NCBI GenBank assembly: GCA_031412355.1
Contig: JANOCR010000274.1
Location: 1 to 12,555 of the forward strand
Direction of reading: 5' to 3'
DNA: 12,555 nt
DNA from: JAENVT01 sp031412355
GTDB lineage: Bacteria > Actinomycetota > Acidimicrobiia > Acidimicrobiales > Ilumatobacteraceae
Part shown: one piece after another, positions 1 through 6,336 of the stretch
Layout: the number at the start of each line of letters is the position of its first letter
How positions within the stretch are numbered: the first letter of the stretch is position 1
Made by a program: the position numbers and the translations under genes
Notes under the pieces: generated by a model
Databases searched by the model: none
Told to the model about the DNA's origin: nothing
Seen by the model: the letters and a program-made list of their open reading frames with translations, nothing else

Positions 1-515
1 GTGGCCACACCGCCGCCCGCACCTTGGATCAGAACGGTCTCGCCCGGTTGCGCATTACCGCGGGTGAACAGCATGCGGTACGCGGTCGTCCACGCCACCG
101 TGATGCAGCCGGCTTCGTCGAGACTCATGTACGCCGGTTTGGTCACCAGGTTTCGGGTCGGGACGATGGTGTATTCGGCGAACGATCCGGGGAAGCGCTC
201 TGAGACCAGGGCGCGCCCTGGGTCGAACGATTCGTCCCCGTGACCGGCGTCGGGGTTGCCGAACGAGCCCGACACCACCATCTCGTTGCCGTGCTCGTCC
301 CATCCGGCGATGTCGCATCCGAGAACCATCGGGAACTGGTCGGCACGTACTCCTACGCCACGCATCGACCATAGGTCGTGCATGTTGATCGACGTCGACG
401 CAACACGCACCAAGGTGTGCCCATCGGGCGCGATTGGTTCTGGCCAGTCGTCGCGCAACTCCAGCATCGACAACGGCTTGTCCTCGTTGATACCGGTCGC
501 GACCGCTGCCCTCAC
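1..515 (-). CDS. MDR-family NAD(P)-dependent oxidoreductase, N-terminal part (runs off left edge)
   Basis: About 171 residues are visible. They cover the N-terminal GroES-like domain of a medium-chain dehydrogenase/reductase and the start of the Rossmann fold, where a GAGGGVA nucleotide-binding turn reaches the window edge. The segment LGCDIAG near residue 65 is the quinone-oxidoreductase-type version of this region. The GHE zinc motif of classical alcohol dehydrogenases is absent, so a zinc-independent reductase (quinone or enoyl reductase-like) is more likely than an alcohol dehydrogenase. The chosen start is the GTG at 513-515, with AAAGGGGA just upstream. The reading begins VRAAVAT and the next feature on that side is a divergent gene 54 bp away. 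Substrate cannot be inferred. Confidence in the family is high. Confidence 0.85.
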   Translation of the reverse strand, partial: MRAAVATGINEDKPLSMLELRDDWPEPIAPDGHTLVRVASTSINMHDLWSMRGVGVRADQFPMVLGCDIAGWDEHGNEMVVSGSFGNPDAGHGDESFDPGRALVSERFPGSFAEYTIVPTRNLVTKPAYMSLDEAGCITVAWTTAYRMLFTRGNAQPGETVLIQGAGGGVA

Positions 516-569
516 GTGTCCCCTTTCCAGATCGGTGGCGACACCGTAGCTCTGGGAAACTCTCCGACC

Positions 570-1013
570 ATGTTCGACAACCCGTGGGATCCACGCCTGC
601 GCAGCGACCTCACCGCCAACGAGAAGGCCGTGCTGCACTTCATGAGCGACTGCATGCACGGCGACGATCTGTCGCTGGTCGACCGCTACGTGGCGGACGG
701 GTACATCCAACACACGCCCGGCATCGGACAAGGGCGTGAAGGATTGCGGCACTATCTCAACGAGGTCGCGTGGAAGCGTCCAGGACGGCGCGAGTGGCGA
801 CCCATTCAACTGTTCGCCAGCGGCGACTTCGTGATCCTGCACAAGTTGCTGCCGGCTGTGGTCATCGCCGACTTTCTTCGGTTCGACGCCTTCGGCATGA
901 TGGCCGAGCATTGGGACGTGGTGCAGCCGCATCCCGAGGTCGACTACGACCCGCTGCGTCCCTCGGTCGAAAACCTCGATCGCTTCAAGGCGGTGTTCGG
1001 CATCACCGAGTAG
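570..1013 (+). CDS. SnoaL-like / NTF2-fold protein (predicted aldol condensation-type)
   Basis: A 147-residue protein with the size and layout of a single SnoaL/NTF2-like cone domain. An N-terminal helix region (NEKAVLHFMSDCMHGDDLSLVDRYVADGYIQHTP) leads to GRDG-type sequence (GREGLRHYL). A beta-sheet half contains DFVILHKLL and a FRFDAFGMMAEHWDVVQ block, typical of the COG4922-type predicted SnoaL-like enzymes. Members of this fold include polyketide cyclases and many uncharacterised proteins, so the actual reaction is not known. The ATG at 570 is chosen because an in-frame upstream extension would run into the divergent dehydrogenase gene. The stop lies 3 bp from the stop of the convergent Lrp gene. 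It may share a divergent promoter region with the dehydrogenase. Confidence 0.8.
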   Translation: MFDNPWDPRLRSDLTANEKAVLHFMSDCMHGDDLSLVDRYVADGYIQHTPGIGQGREGLRHYLNEVAWKRPGRREWRPIQLFASGDFVILHKLLPAVVIADFLRFDAFGMMAEHWDVVQPHPEVDYDPLRPSVENLDRFKAVFGITE

Positions 1014-1016
1014 TCC

Positions 1017-1502
1017 CTAGGCGCCGTCGACGACAAGGTCCGCAATCGTGCGCACGACGGTGCTGCTGAGCGCCAACTGTGTCTCGGTGCGGTTGACATC
1101 CGCAGACGCGACGACGCGCTGCAAGATCAGGTGGAGGTGATCGTTCGAGCGCGCCACGATGCGAACCAGCAAGTCGCCCGAGCCAGTCACGGTGTGAATC
1201 TCCATGATCTCAGGAATGGTGTGCAGATGAGCGACCACGCGTGTGTGCGAGCCCTGCGAGATGGCCAGCGTGGTGAAGGCCAACACGCCAAAGCCCGCGG
1301 TGACCGGGTCGATGTCGGGCCCGTAGCCGACGATGACCCGCCGCTCCTCCAACCGTCGCAAGCGGGTCAACACGGTGCCACGCGCGCATTCCAGAACACG
1401 CGCCAAGTCAGACACCGTGGAGTGCGGCGCAACGCGCAACCTGCCGATCAAGCGCCGATCGAGCGAATCGAGCCCCTGCTCACGACCATCCAAGTTGATC
1501 AC
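1017..1502 (-). CDS. Lrp/AsnC family transcriptional regulator
   Basis: A 161-residue protein, normal for the family. Residues 11-60 (LDSLDRRLIGRL to VIVGYG) form the N-terminal winged helix-turn-helix, with the recognition helix around TVLTRLRRLEER. Residues 75-150 form the RAM ligand-binding/oligomerisation domain, including IHTVTGSGDLLVRIVA with the expected glycines. Proteins of this family usually sense amino acids or related small molecules and often control a neighbouring divergent gene. Here that neighbour is the VOC dioxygenase at 1618, separated by 115 bp that contain GATCAG/CTGATC repeats. The start is a GTG at 1500-1502 with GGAAG directly abutting it, so the exact start is uncertain. 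Regulation of the neighbour is inferred from position only. Confidence 0.9.
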   Translation of the reverse strand: MINLDGREQGLDSLDRRLIGRLRVAPHSTVSDLARVLECARGTVLTRLRRLEERRVIVGYGPDIDPVTAGFGVLAFTTLAISQGSHTRVVAHLHTIPEIMEIHTVTGSGDLLVRIVARSNDHLHLILQRVVASADVNRTETQLALSSTVVRTIADLVVDGA

Positions 1503-1581
1503 CTTCCATCGCCAGCGCGCTTCCCTGATCGCTCACACTGCACAATATCTCATCAATTCCAGTCCATATCGATCAGAACTC

Positions 1582-1610
1582 TTGACCACAACTGATCAGC
1601 TTGGTTTGAT
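1582..1610 (+). promoter_or_regulatory. Predicted leaderless promoter with palindrome in the spacer
   Basis: TTGACC (1582-1587) and TTTGAT (1605-1610) are separated by exactly 17 bp and match the -35 and -10 consensus at 5/6 and 4/6. The ATG of the VOC gene begins 8 bases after the -10 box and no Shine-Dalgarno sequence is visible, which fits a leaderless transcript. The perfect palindrome CTGATCAG (1592-1599) lies between the two boxes. A GATCAG at 1571-1576 pairs with CTGATC at 1592-1597. These are candidate operator sites for the divergent Lrp-type regulator. Promoter use is inferred, not shown. Confidence 0.5.
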
Positions 1611-1617
1611 AGTAGCC

Positions 1618-2244
1618 ATGTCGTTCATCAAAAAGGTCGATCACATCACCTACGCCTGCACCTCTGGAAGCATCGAGAAGTGGGCCTGGTTCCACATCGA
1701 GGTCGAAGGCGGCACATTGATCAACCGCATCGACGATGTTCGTCCCGGCGACCCCGACAGCAGCATGAAGATCTGGTGCATCGACTACGGCGACTTCGGC
1801 GTCGCCCTGATCGAGGGCATCGACCGCGCCAAGAAGTCGCAGGTCACCAAGTTCGTCGATCGCCACGGCGATCACGCATGTCAGCACGTTGCCTACGACA
1901 CGTACGACCTCGAGAAGTTCCAGTCGCACATGCGCGACCTCGGTGGCTCGGCCCGCGGTGGCACGCTGGTGCGCAACGACGGCTTCGGGATGCTCAAGCA
2001 GATGTTCGCCCGTGGCTACTCAGAAGGCGATGCTGCCGAGGCCACCTTCCCCGAGTACGTGCAACGACCGTCGCTCGGCGATGCCGACGAGGTGCACATC
2101 ACGTTCGCCGAGGAGACCGGCCGCGGCTTCTACGACCAGATCGAAGACGCTGTGGCCGCCGGCGACGAGGACCCGTTCTTCGACTTCTCGAAGATGCCCA
2201 GCGATTGGGAAGTGCCGGCGCCTCAGCCACCGATGGGTCGCTGA
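1618..2244 (+). CDS. VOC-superfamily dioxygenase resembling the catalytic half of 4-hydroxyphenylpyruvate dioxygenase
   Basis: A 208-residue protein. It opens with KKVDHITYA, and all three parts of the HPPD-type iron-binding facial triad are visible: His9 in VDHI, His90 in CQHVAYDT and Glu146 in FPEYVQRP. These correspond to the VDH, QHIA and F-E-x-x-QR signatures of the HPPD C-terminal domain. Full-length HPPD is about 350-400 residues with two VOC modules, so this is a half-sized relative rather than HPPD itself. A mononuclear Fe(II) oxygenase acting on an aromatic keto acid or similar substrate is plausible but not demonstrated. The ATG at 1618 follows a predicted leaderless promoter. The divergent Lrp/AsnC gene suggests amino-acid-linked control. 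The C-terminal tail (FFDFSKMPSDWEVP) resembles linkers in related actinobacterial proteins. Confidence 0.8.
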   Translation: MSFIKKVDHITYACTSGSIEKWAWFHIEVEGGTLINRIDDVRPGDPDSSMKIWCIDYGDFGVALIEGIDRAKKSQVTKFVDRHGDHACQHVAYDTYDLEKFQSHMRDLGGSARGGTLVRNDGFGMLKQMFARGYSEGDAAEATFPEYVQRPSLGDADEVHITFAEETGRGFYDQIEDAVAAGDEDPFFDFSKMPSDWEVPAPQPPMGR

Positions 2245-2318
2245 TCGGGACGTTCGACCCCAAGCGACAGGGTCCGGCGCCTCTGCCGACGAAGCACGCC
2301 CATCGGTACCTTCGGGGT

Positions 2319-2870
2319 GTGACCTCGACTTTTCGTGTGACGATTCTGGCCGCGACGCTGGCCCTGCTGAGTGCGGCGTGCAGCGACGACCCGAGCGATG
2401 CTGCTGTGACGACAACCGTTGCGGCGGAGGCCGAGCCGACGACCACCACGACACCACCGCCGCAACTGTTCGACATCGTCGGTACTGCCCTGTCTGCAGG
2501 GGTCTTCACCCAACTCGCCGGACTTGTCGTCGACGCCGGCCTGGTCGACACGCTGCGCGGCACCGGGCCGTTCACCGTGTTCGCCCCCACGAACGACGCA
2601 TTCGCGAAGGTGCCCATCGATGCGCTGCACTCGGTGCAGGACGACCCAGAGTTGCTGGCGACCGTGCTGACATTTCACGTCGTGCCCGGAGCGCTGAAGC
2701 TGGCTGACTTGCAGCCCGGAAAGCTGACGACGGTGTCGGGCCTCGACCTCGATGTGACGCGGCAGGGCGACAAGGTGTTGATCAACGGATTCGAGATCGC
2801 CTCGGGCGACGTGGTTGCCACTAACGGCATCATCCACGTCATGGGCGACGTGTTACTGCCACCCGGCTGA
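2319..2870 (+). CDS. Fasciclin (FAS1) domain lipoprotein
   Basis: A 183-residue exported protein. A short basic/hydrophobic leader ends in a lipobox-like LSAAC, giving a predicted lipidated Cys21. A Thr/Pro-rich linker follows, around residues 29-48 with a run of threonines. A single FAS1 domain fills residues 50-182. The diagnostic blocks are present: GPFTVFAPTNDAFAKVP, TFHVVPGAL and the closing NGIIHVMGDVLLPP. FAS1 domains act in adhesion or cell-surface interactions, and bacterial single-domain versions are usually of unknown ligand. The start is a GTG at 2319, chosen because it gives an intact leader; a second GTG five codons later is possible. The lipobox has Ser at -3, so lipidation is likely but not certain. 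It converges on the acyl-CoA dehydrogenase gene. Confidence 0.9.
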   Translation: MTSTFRVTILAATLALLSAACSDDPSDAAVTTTVAAEAEPTTTTTPPPQLFDIVGTALSAGVFTQLAGLVVDAGLVDTLRGTGPFTVFAPTNDAFAKVPIDALHSVQDDPELLATVLTFHVVPGALKLADLQPGKLTTVSGLDLDVTRQGDKVLINGFEIASGDVVATNGIIHVMGDVLLPPG

Positions 2871-2873
2871 CCT

Positions 2874-2896
2874 CGGTATACAGAGGCTCTATACCG
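2874..2896. terminator. Small inverted repeat between convergent genes
   Basis: CGGTATA (2874-2880) and TATACCG (2890-2896) form a perfect 7-bp stem around a 9-nt loop. It lies in the 18-bp gap between the fasciclin and acyl-CoA dehydrogenase stop codons and reaches into the latter gene. There is no T-tract on either strand, so intrinsic termination would be weak. It may be a bidirectional end signal or chance. Confidence 0.3.
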
Positions 2897-4142
2897 GCAG
2901 GTCGCCGGTGGCAGTACGCGTCGAGCCATGGTCGCGGTAGGCGGCGATCGTGCGTTGGGCTATGCGCATCTGGTGCACCTCGTCGGCTCCGTCGGCGAAG
3001 CGTGCCCACCGGGCATGTTGGTACATGCCGGCGAGAGGGGTGTCGGTGGAGTAGCCGAGTGCGCCATGGACCTGGATCGAACGATCGATCACCCGCCCGA
3101 GCATGTTGGCGACGAAGTGCTTGGCCATCGACACCTCAGACTTGAAGTCGAGGCCCTGATCGATGCGATAGGCGGCGTGCAGCACCATCAACTTGGCCTG
3201 GTACAACTCCATCGTCGAGTCCGCGATCATCCATTGGATGCCCTGCTTCTCGGCGAGCACCGACCCATGGGAGTAGCGATACAGCGATCGGTCGACCATC
3301 ATGTCGAGCGCGGTCTCGGCCTGGGCGATCCAGCGCATGCAGTGAGCGAGCCTCGCGGGCCCGAGACGGTATTGGCCCAGCAGGTGGCCCTGGCCTCGAC
3401 CGCCCAGCATGTTGTCGTTCGGTACGCGGAGGTCCTCGATGACGATTTCGCTGTGGCCGGTGCCGCCGTGCATGGTCTCGACCTCGCGCACGCGGTTCCA
3501 TCCCGGCGACGGGATGTCGACGATGAACGCTGTATTGGCCGCTTGCGGCAGATCCGGGTTGTCCTCCGTTCGCGCCAGCAGGATCGCGAAGGTGGCCCGA
3601 CGGGCGTTGGAGATGAACCACTTGTGACCGTTGATCACCCATTCGTCGCCGTCCTGCACCGCTGTGGTGCGGATCAGCGTGGGGTCGCTGCCGGCGACCT
3701 CGGGCTCGGTCATCGCGAAGCAACTCATCTGGTGGCCGTCGCACAGCGGCCGCAGATACTTCTCTTTCTGCTCGGGCGTCGCCCAGTGCAACAGGGTGTG
3801 CATGTTGCCTTCGTCGGGAGCCTGACAGTTGAGCACGAACGGGCCGTACGAGGCTTTGGCCGCCTCGGCTTGCACCATTGCCAATTCGACATGGCCAAGC
3901 CCCATGCCACCCCACTCCTTCGGCATCTGCGGCAGCCACAGCCCGGCGTCCTTGGCGGCTTGGCGCATGCCGATCAACAGCGACACGTACTCCTTGCGAT
4001 CCATCCGCTCGGGATCGCCGATCTGTGACGCCGAGATCTGGGCCTCGCCGGGTTTGACGATCTCGTCGACGAACGTCCTGACGCGCAGCCGGATCTCTTC
4101 CAACTCGGGCGACAATGTGAAATCGATGGCCATGGCGGTCAT
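2889..4142 (-). CDS. Acyl-CoA dehydrogenase, ACAD10/11-like
   Basis: A 417-residue flavoprotein of normal length, predicted to oxidise the alpha-beta bond of acyl-CoA with FAD and pass electrons to ETF. An N-terminal helical domain contains KEWGGMGLGHVELAMVQAE. The central beta domain has CFAMTEPEVAGSDPT (flavin contact) and GDEWVINGHKWFISNA. A C-terminal helical domain ends with VHGALGYSTDTPL and ARFADGADEVHQMRIAQRTI. Aligned to MCAD-type enzymes, the position of the catalytic glutamate falls on Asp384 in FADG, as in the ACAD10/11 branch. The start is the ATG at 4142; a second ATG three codons later (4133) is equally possible and neither has a clear ribosome site. It lies 42 bp downstream of the SHOCT-domain gene on the same strand. 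Chain-length preference cannot be told. Confidence 0.92.
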   Translation of the reverse strand: MTAMAIDFTLSPELEEIRLRVRTFVDEIVKPGEAQISASQIGDPERMDRKEYVSLLIGMRQAAKDAGLWLPQMPKEWGGMGLGHVELAMVQAEAAKASYGPFVLNCQAPDEGNMHTLLHWATPEQKEKYLRPLCDGHQMSCFAMTEPEVAGSDPTLIRTTAVQDGDEWVINGHKWFISNARRATFAILLARTEDNPDLPQAANTAFIVDIPSPGWNRVREVETMHGGTGHSEIVIEDLRVPNDNMLGGRGQGHLLGQYRLGPARLAHCMRWIAQAETALDMMVDRSLYRYSHGSVLAEKQGIQWMIADSTMELYQAKLMVLHAAYRIDQGLDFKSEVSMAKHFVANMLGRVIDRSIQVHGALGYSTDTPLAGMYQHARWARFADGADEVHQMRIAQRTIAAYRDHGSTRTATGDLPV

Positions 4143-4184
4143 CGTCGCATCTGTGTCCCGTGATGTACGAGCCGCGCAAGGGTC

Positions 4185-4634
4185 CTAGAAACCCATCAAG
4201 CGCGCCGGTACCTCTTTGAAGTCGAAGGAGTCGGCTGCTCCGGCGTCGAACATCCATTTCATGTTGATCAATTCATCTGCGGTGGTGCCTTGATTGACGG
4301 GCAGCATCTCGCTGGCCCCGATCTGGGACTGGTCTGCTTCGGAAACCAGTCGCAAGATGAGTGCTCGGGCCTCGTCGCCAATTCCTGGCTCGATACGAAA
4401 CTCGACAGCACCAACGATCGTCGAAACGATCAGGCTCGACTTCACACGACCTGGCTCGTACGTCACTGTGGTGATCGACGTCATCGGCGCCATCTGAATG
4501 ATCCATTGCCGCCCGACCAGCGACCACTCGAGCCGACTCTTCTGAACCCGCACGCATGCGCTGCTGCCTCCGACTCGCGCCGAGAACTGCATGAGTGGGC
4601 CCGAAGCTTGAATCATGGGTGCGTCCAGTGTCAT
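4185..4634 (-). CDS. SHOCT-domain protein with an N-terminal beta-rich (PH-like) domain
   Basis: A 149-residue protein. Residues 118-147 (ADELINMKWMFDAGAADSFDFKEVPARLMG) match the short C-terminal SHOCT helix-pair domain, which is thought to mediate oligomerisation or binding. Residues 12-100 alternate beta-strand-like segments (ACVRVQKSRLEWSLV, ITTVTYEPG, AVEFRI) followed by a helix. This resembles the small bacterial PH-like domains that often precede SHOCT. There is no signal peptide or membrane segment. The start is the ATG at 4632-4634, with AGGGGA nine bases upstream; a longer in-frame reading upstream lacks family similarity. It may be co-transcribed with the acyl-CoA dehydrogenase. 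The SHOCT call is good, the PH-like call is tentative, and function is unknown. Confidence 0.7.
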   Translation of the reverse strand: MTLDAPMIQASGPLMQFSARVGGSSACVRVQKSRLEWSLVGRQWIIQMAPMTSITTVTYEPGRVKSSLIVSTIVGAVEFRIEPGIGDEARALILRLVSEADQSQIGASEMLPVNQGTTADELINMKWMFDAGAADSFDFKEVPARLMGF

Positions 4635-4825
4635 GCCGTGGTGTCCCCTGCGACGGCCCGCGCTAAACGCGCCTTGCCCAAGTCTTGCCACAACACGACA
4701 CTCAACGGCATCGGTGACCACTCACCGCGATGGCGTCGACAAAGTTTGAGATACCTCTCACTAACTCGCGTGTTTATGCCGAGGACATCGCGTTCGAGAC
4801 GTCGACGAGCGCCGCAACCGAGCTG

Positions 4826-4867
4826 AAAAACCGAGGTGCCCCCGCCGATTACTCCGGCCGGGGCACC
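4826..4867 (-). terminator. Intrinsic terminator of tRNA-Ala
   Basis: Read on the minus strand, GGTGCCCC (4867-4860) and GGGGCACC (4842-4835) form a perfect 8-bp outer stem. GCCG (4858-4855) and CGGC (4847-4844) form an inner 4-bp stem, with one mismatch between the two stems and a 7-nt loop. The stem is followed by TCGG and then TTTTT (4830-4826). It starts 19 bases after the tRNA-Ala 3' end. This is a textbook rho-independent terminator. Confidence 0.88.
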
Positions 4868-4885
4868 GTCAGGCTCTTTGACGGG

Positions 4886-4958
4886 TGGAGGTGCGGGGAA
4901 TTGAACCCCGGGCCTCAACAGTGCGATTGTTGCGCTCTGCCAACTGAGCTACACCCCC
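4886..4958 (-). tRNA. tRNA-Ala (anticodon CGC)
   Basis: A complete 73-nt cloverleaf. The acceptor stem is GGGGGTG/CACCTCC and contains the G3:U70 wobble pair, the alanine identity element. The D arm is GCTC/GAGC. The anticodon stem is CAACA/TGTTG with loop ATCGCAC, giving anticodon CGC (plus-strand positions 4923-4925), which reads GCG codons. The T arm is CGGGG-TTCAATT-CCCCG and the discriminator base is A. CCA is not fully encoded: the sequence after the discriminator is CCC. Upstream, minus-strand TACACT (4977-4972) is placed correctly for a -10 box, but no good -35 is visible. A strong terminator follows. Confidence 0.97.
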
Positions 4959-4997
4959 GTTGGAGATCCTGAGTGTATGTCAGCGATGGGTGAGACG

Positions 4998-5015
4998 GCA
5001 CGCCGTGAGGCGTGC
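4998..5015. other. GC-rich hairpin downstream of sepX
   Basis: GCACGCC (4998-5004) and GGCGTGC (5009-5015) form a perfect 7-bp stem with the tetraloop GTGA (TCAC on the minus strand). It lies between the sepX stop codon and the tRNA promoter region. No U-tract follows on the minus strand, so it may be a 3'-end stabilising structure or a weak terminator. Confidence 0.4.
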
Positions 5016-5041
5016 TGGCTCACGCGGGCTGGCTCACGCGG
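5014..5041. repeat. Two tandem copies of a 14-bp unit at the sepX stop
   Basis: The unit GCTGGCTCACGCGG occurs twice head to tail (5014-5027 and 5028-5041). The second copy contains the sepX/glpR stop codon and last two codons, and the first lies just beyond it. This looks like a short slippage duplication at the end of the gene, which also duplicates the in-frame stop region. Confidence 0.7.
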
Positions 5042-5597
5042 CGTTGAACCAGTTGGTGTCGGTATCGCGAACGACCTCGAGCGACCGGATCTGCACCAGC
5101 TTGTAGCAGTAGCCACACAGCGACATGAATGCAAAGGCGAACGCGTAGACCATGGTGTTGGCCTTTGTCGTGGCCGCCAGGAAGGCGGTGACACTTGTCG
5201 CTAGGACAAGCATGAAGAAGATGTTGGCGCGCCGACGGCGTAGCAGTTCGCGCTGGCTGACCTTGTGCAGGTGGGCCTGTCGGTGCTGGCCACCACTGCG
5301 ATCGATCGTCGCAGCGTGCATGCGCTGGCCTGCAACTGCCGGAGTAGCCGCACGATGCATCTGGCCCGGGCGGCCGGGCGCAGCGGGACGAGACAATGGG
5401 GACGGGGCCAAGGGGCGACCCATCGAACGCATCGGCACCATGGTGCGAGTCGGAACGGCCCGCTGCAACGTAGAAAGTTGCCGGCGGAAGTCGGTTACCG
5501 AGGAATTGGGCCGGTTCTCAACCCTGGACCGCAGCAGCGGTGGAATCAGAACGGCCGCCCAAGCGGCTAGTACGGCCAAGAGCACGATCTTGCTCAT
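5034..5597 (-). CDS. sepX: Divisome-associated membrane protein SepX/GlpR family
   Basis: A 187-residue membrane protein. It has an N-terminal transmembrane helix (residues 3-22) followed by LLRSRVENRPNSSVTDFRRQLSTLQR, a block typical of the actinobacterial SepX/GlpR family. A long Pro/Arg/Ala-rich, probably disordered loop spans about residues 45-115. A basic RRRRAN stretch leads into two C-terminal transmembrane helices (about 125-142 and 149-167). In Streptomyces SepX supports division septa. In Corynebacterium GlpR is the membrane receptor of the gephyrin-like protein Glp, which binds FtsZ. Linkage to a moeA/glp gene (8439-9653) and galU matches the family's usual neighbourhood. The ATG at 5595-5597 has only GGGAA 11 bases upstream. 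Assignment is by sequence pattern plus synteny; the loop is not conserved enough to add weight. Confidence 0.8.
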   Translation of the reverse strand: MSKIVLLAVLAAWAAVLIPPLLRSRVENRPNSSVTDFRRQLSTLQRAVPTRTMVPMRSMGRPLAPSPLSRPAAPGRPGQMHRAATPAVAGQRMHAATIDRSGGQHRQAHLHKVSQRELLRRRRANIFFMLVLATSVTAFLAATTKANTMVYAFAFAFMSLCGYCYKLVQIRSLEVVRDTDTNWFNAA

Positions 5598-5689
5598 CGA
5601 CTACGCGATTCCCTTGTCAGACATCTGTTCACGATTCTTTCTGAGGTGCCACGCCGGCAAACACGACATTAACCGACGGCGGTGTTTCA

Positions 5690-6205
5690 TTACGAATCTA
5701 CTACATTCGTAACACTGGCTGACACGCTATCAGCACGACGGTAGGTACCGGACCTCCCTCCTGTCTTCTCCCACAGTGCCAGTTCGCCGATCACCATCCC
5801 CCGATCGGCCGACTTGCACATGTCGTAGATCGTCAGCGCGGCAATCGAGCAGGCGTGCAACGCCTCCATCTCCACACCGGTGCGATCGACCGTGTCGACC
5901 TGGGCCTCGACCGCCACATGGTCGTCACCGATCTCGAAGTTGATGTGCACCGAGCCGACCAGCAGCGGGTGGCACAGCGGAATCATGTCGCTGGTGCGCT
6001 TGGCAGCTTGGATGCCCGCGACCCGGGCAACCGCCAATACGTCACCCTTGTTCACCTCACGGTTGGCGATGGCGGCGGTCGTTTCAGGTGCCATGAACAC
6101 CTTGCACCGGGCGACGGCGCGACGGTGCGTCGGATCCTTCGGGGTGACGTCGACCATGCGCGCCCGTCCCATGGGATCGAGGTGGGAGAAAGCGAGATCG
6201 CTCAT
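5690..6205 (-). CDS. moaC: Cyclic pyranopterin monophosphate synthase MoaC
   Basis: With MoaA, this enzyme converts GTP to cyclic pyranopterin monophosphate, the first step of molybdenum cofactor synthesis. The protein is 171 residues. Hallmarks in order are ARMVDV near the start, the KRTSDMIPLCHPL block with His79, DRTGVEMEALHA (residues 107-118) and YDMCKSADRGM, containing Asp128 and Lys131 at the positions known as catalytic in E. coli MoaC. The start is the ATG at 6203-6205 (MSDLAF); the frame is open upstream for another 18 codons, but without family similarity. No ribosome site is visible. The 219-bp space upstream holds twin palindromes, so expression may be partly uncoupled from the upstream moaA. 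The sequence TTCGTAACACT occurs at both ends of the gene. Confidence 0.96.
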   Translation of the reverse strand: MSDLAFSHLDPMGRARMVDVTPKDPTHRRAVARCKVFMAPETTAAIANREVNKGDVLAVARVAGIQAAKRTSDMIPLCHPLLVGSVHINFEIGDDHVAVEAQVDTVDRTGVEMEALHACSIAALTIYDMCKSADRGMVIGELALWEKTGGRSGTYRRADSVSASVTNVVDS

Positions 6206-6274
6206 CTGGTTCGTAACACTAGTGAACGCGACAGGGGGTCGCTCGACTTCGCCAGGCACTCGGCTCCCTTCGCA

Positions 6275-6321
6275 GCGTTTGACGACTCCGGCACCGATAC
6301 GGGGCGCCAGTCATCAGACGC
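6275..6321. repeat. Palindromic repeat copy 1 (REP-like, 47 bp)
   Basis: On the minus strand this unit reads as a hairpin. The lower stem is GTCTGATGACT/AGTCGTCAAAC, with one wobble and one mismatch. Above it lie a GG bulge, an upper GGCGCC/GGTGCC stem with one G-U pair, and a short loop. It shares the core GGCGCC...GGTGCCGGAGTC with copy 2 in the same orientation. It is intergenic, between the secreted-protein gene and moaC. Confidence 0.75.
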
Positions 6322-6336
6322 ACTACGCACGCAGAT

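Noticed and set aside
1680..2318. Upstream extension of the fasciclin frame through the VOC gene
   Set aside because: This stretch is an Arg-rich out-of-frame reading of the VOC gene. The real protein starts at the GTG at 2319 with a lipoprotein leader.
2928..4028. Long plus-strand open frame (366 codons) opposite the acyl-CoA dehydrogenase
   Set aside because: It lies wholly antisense to a gene with clear family motifs. Its translation is rich in His/Gly/Val with no recognisable domain, as expected for a GC-rich shadow frame.
3136..4257. 373-codon minus-strand frame overlapping the acyl-CoA dehydrogenase
   Set aside because: It is a frame-shifted, Arg-rich shadow of the dehydrogenase on the same strand without any family motif.
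4631..4918. Minus-strand open frame starting with MRPGVQFPAPPP
   Set aside because: This is the well-known translation of a tRNA 3' end. It begins inside tRNA-Ala and runs through the terminator.
4730..4972. Plus-strand open frame of 80 codons across the terminator and tRNA
   Set aside because: It crosses the terminator and the tRNA on the opposite strand and has no ribosome site or domain.
5152..5712. Plus-strand frame opposite sepX and the end of moaC
   Set aside because: It is antisense to two recognised genes and its sequence shows no domain or initiation signal.
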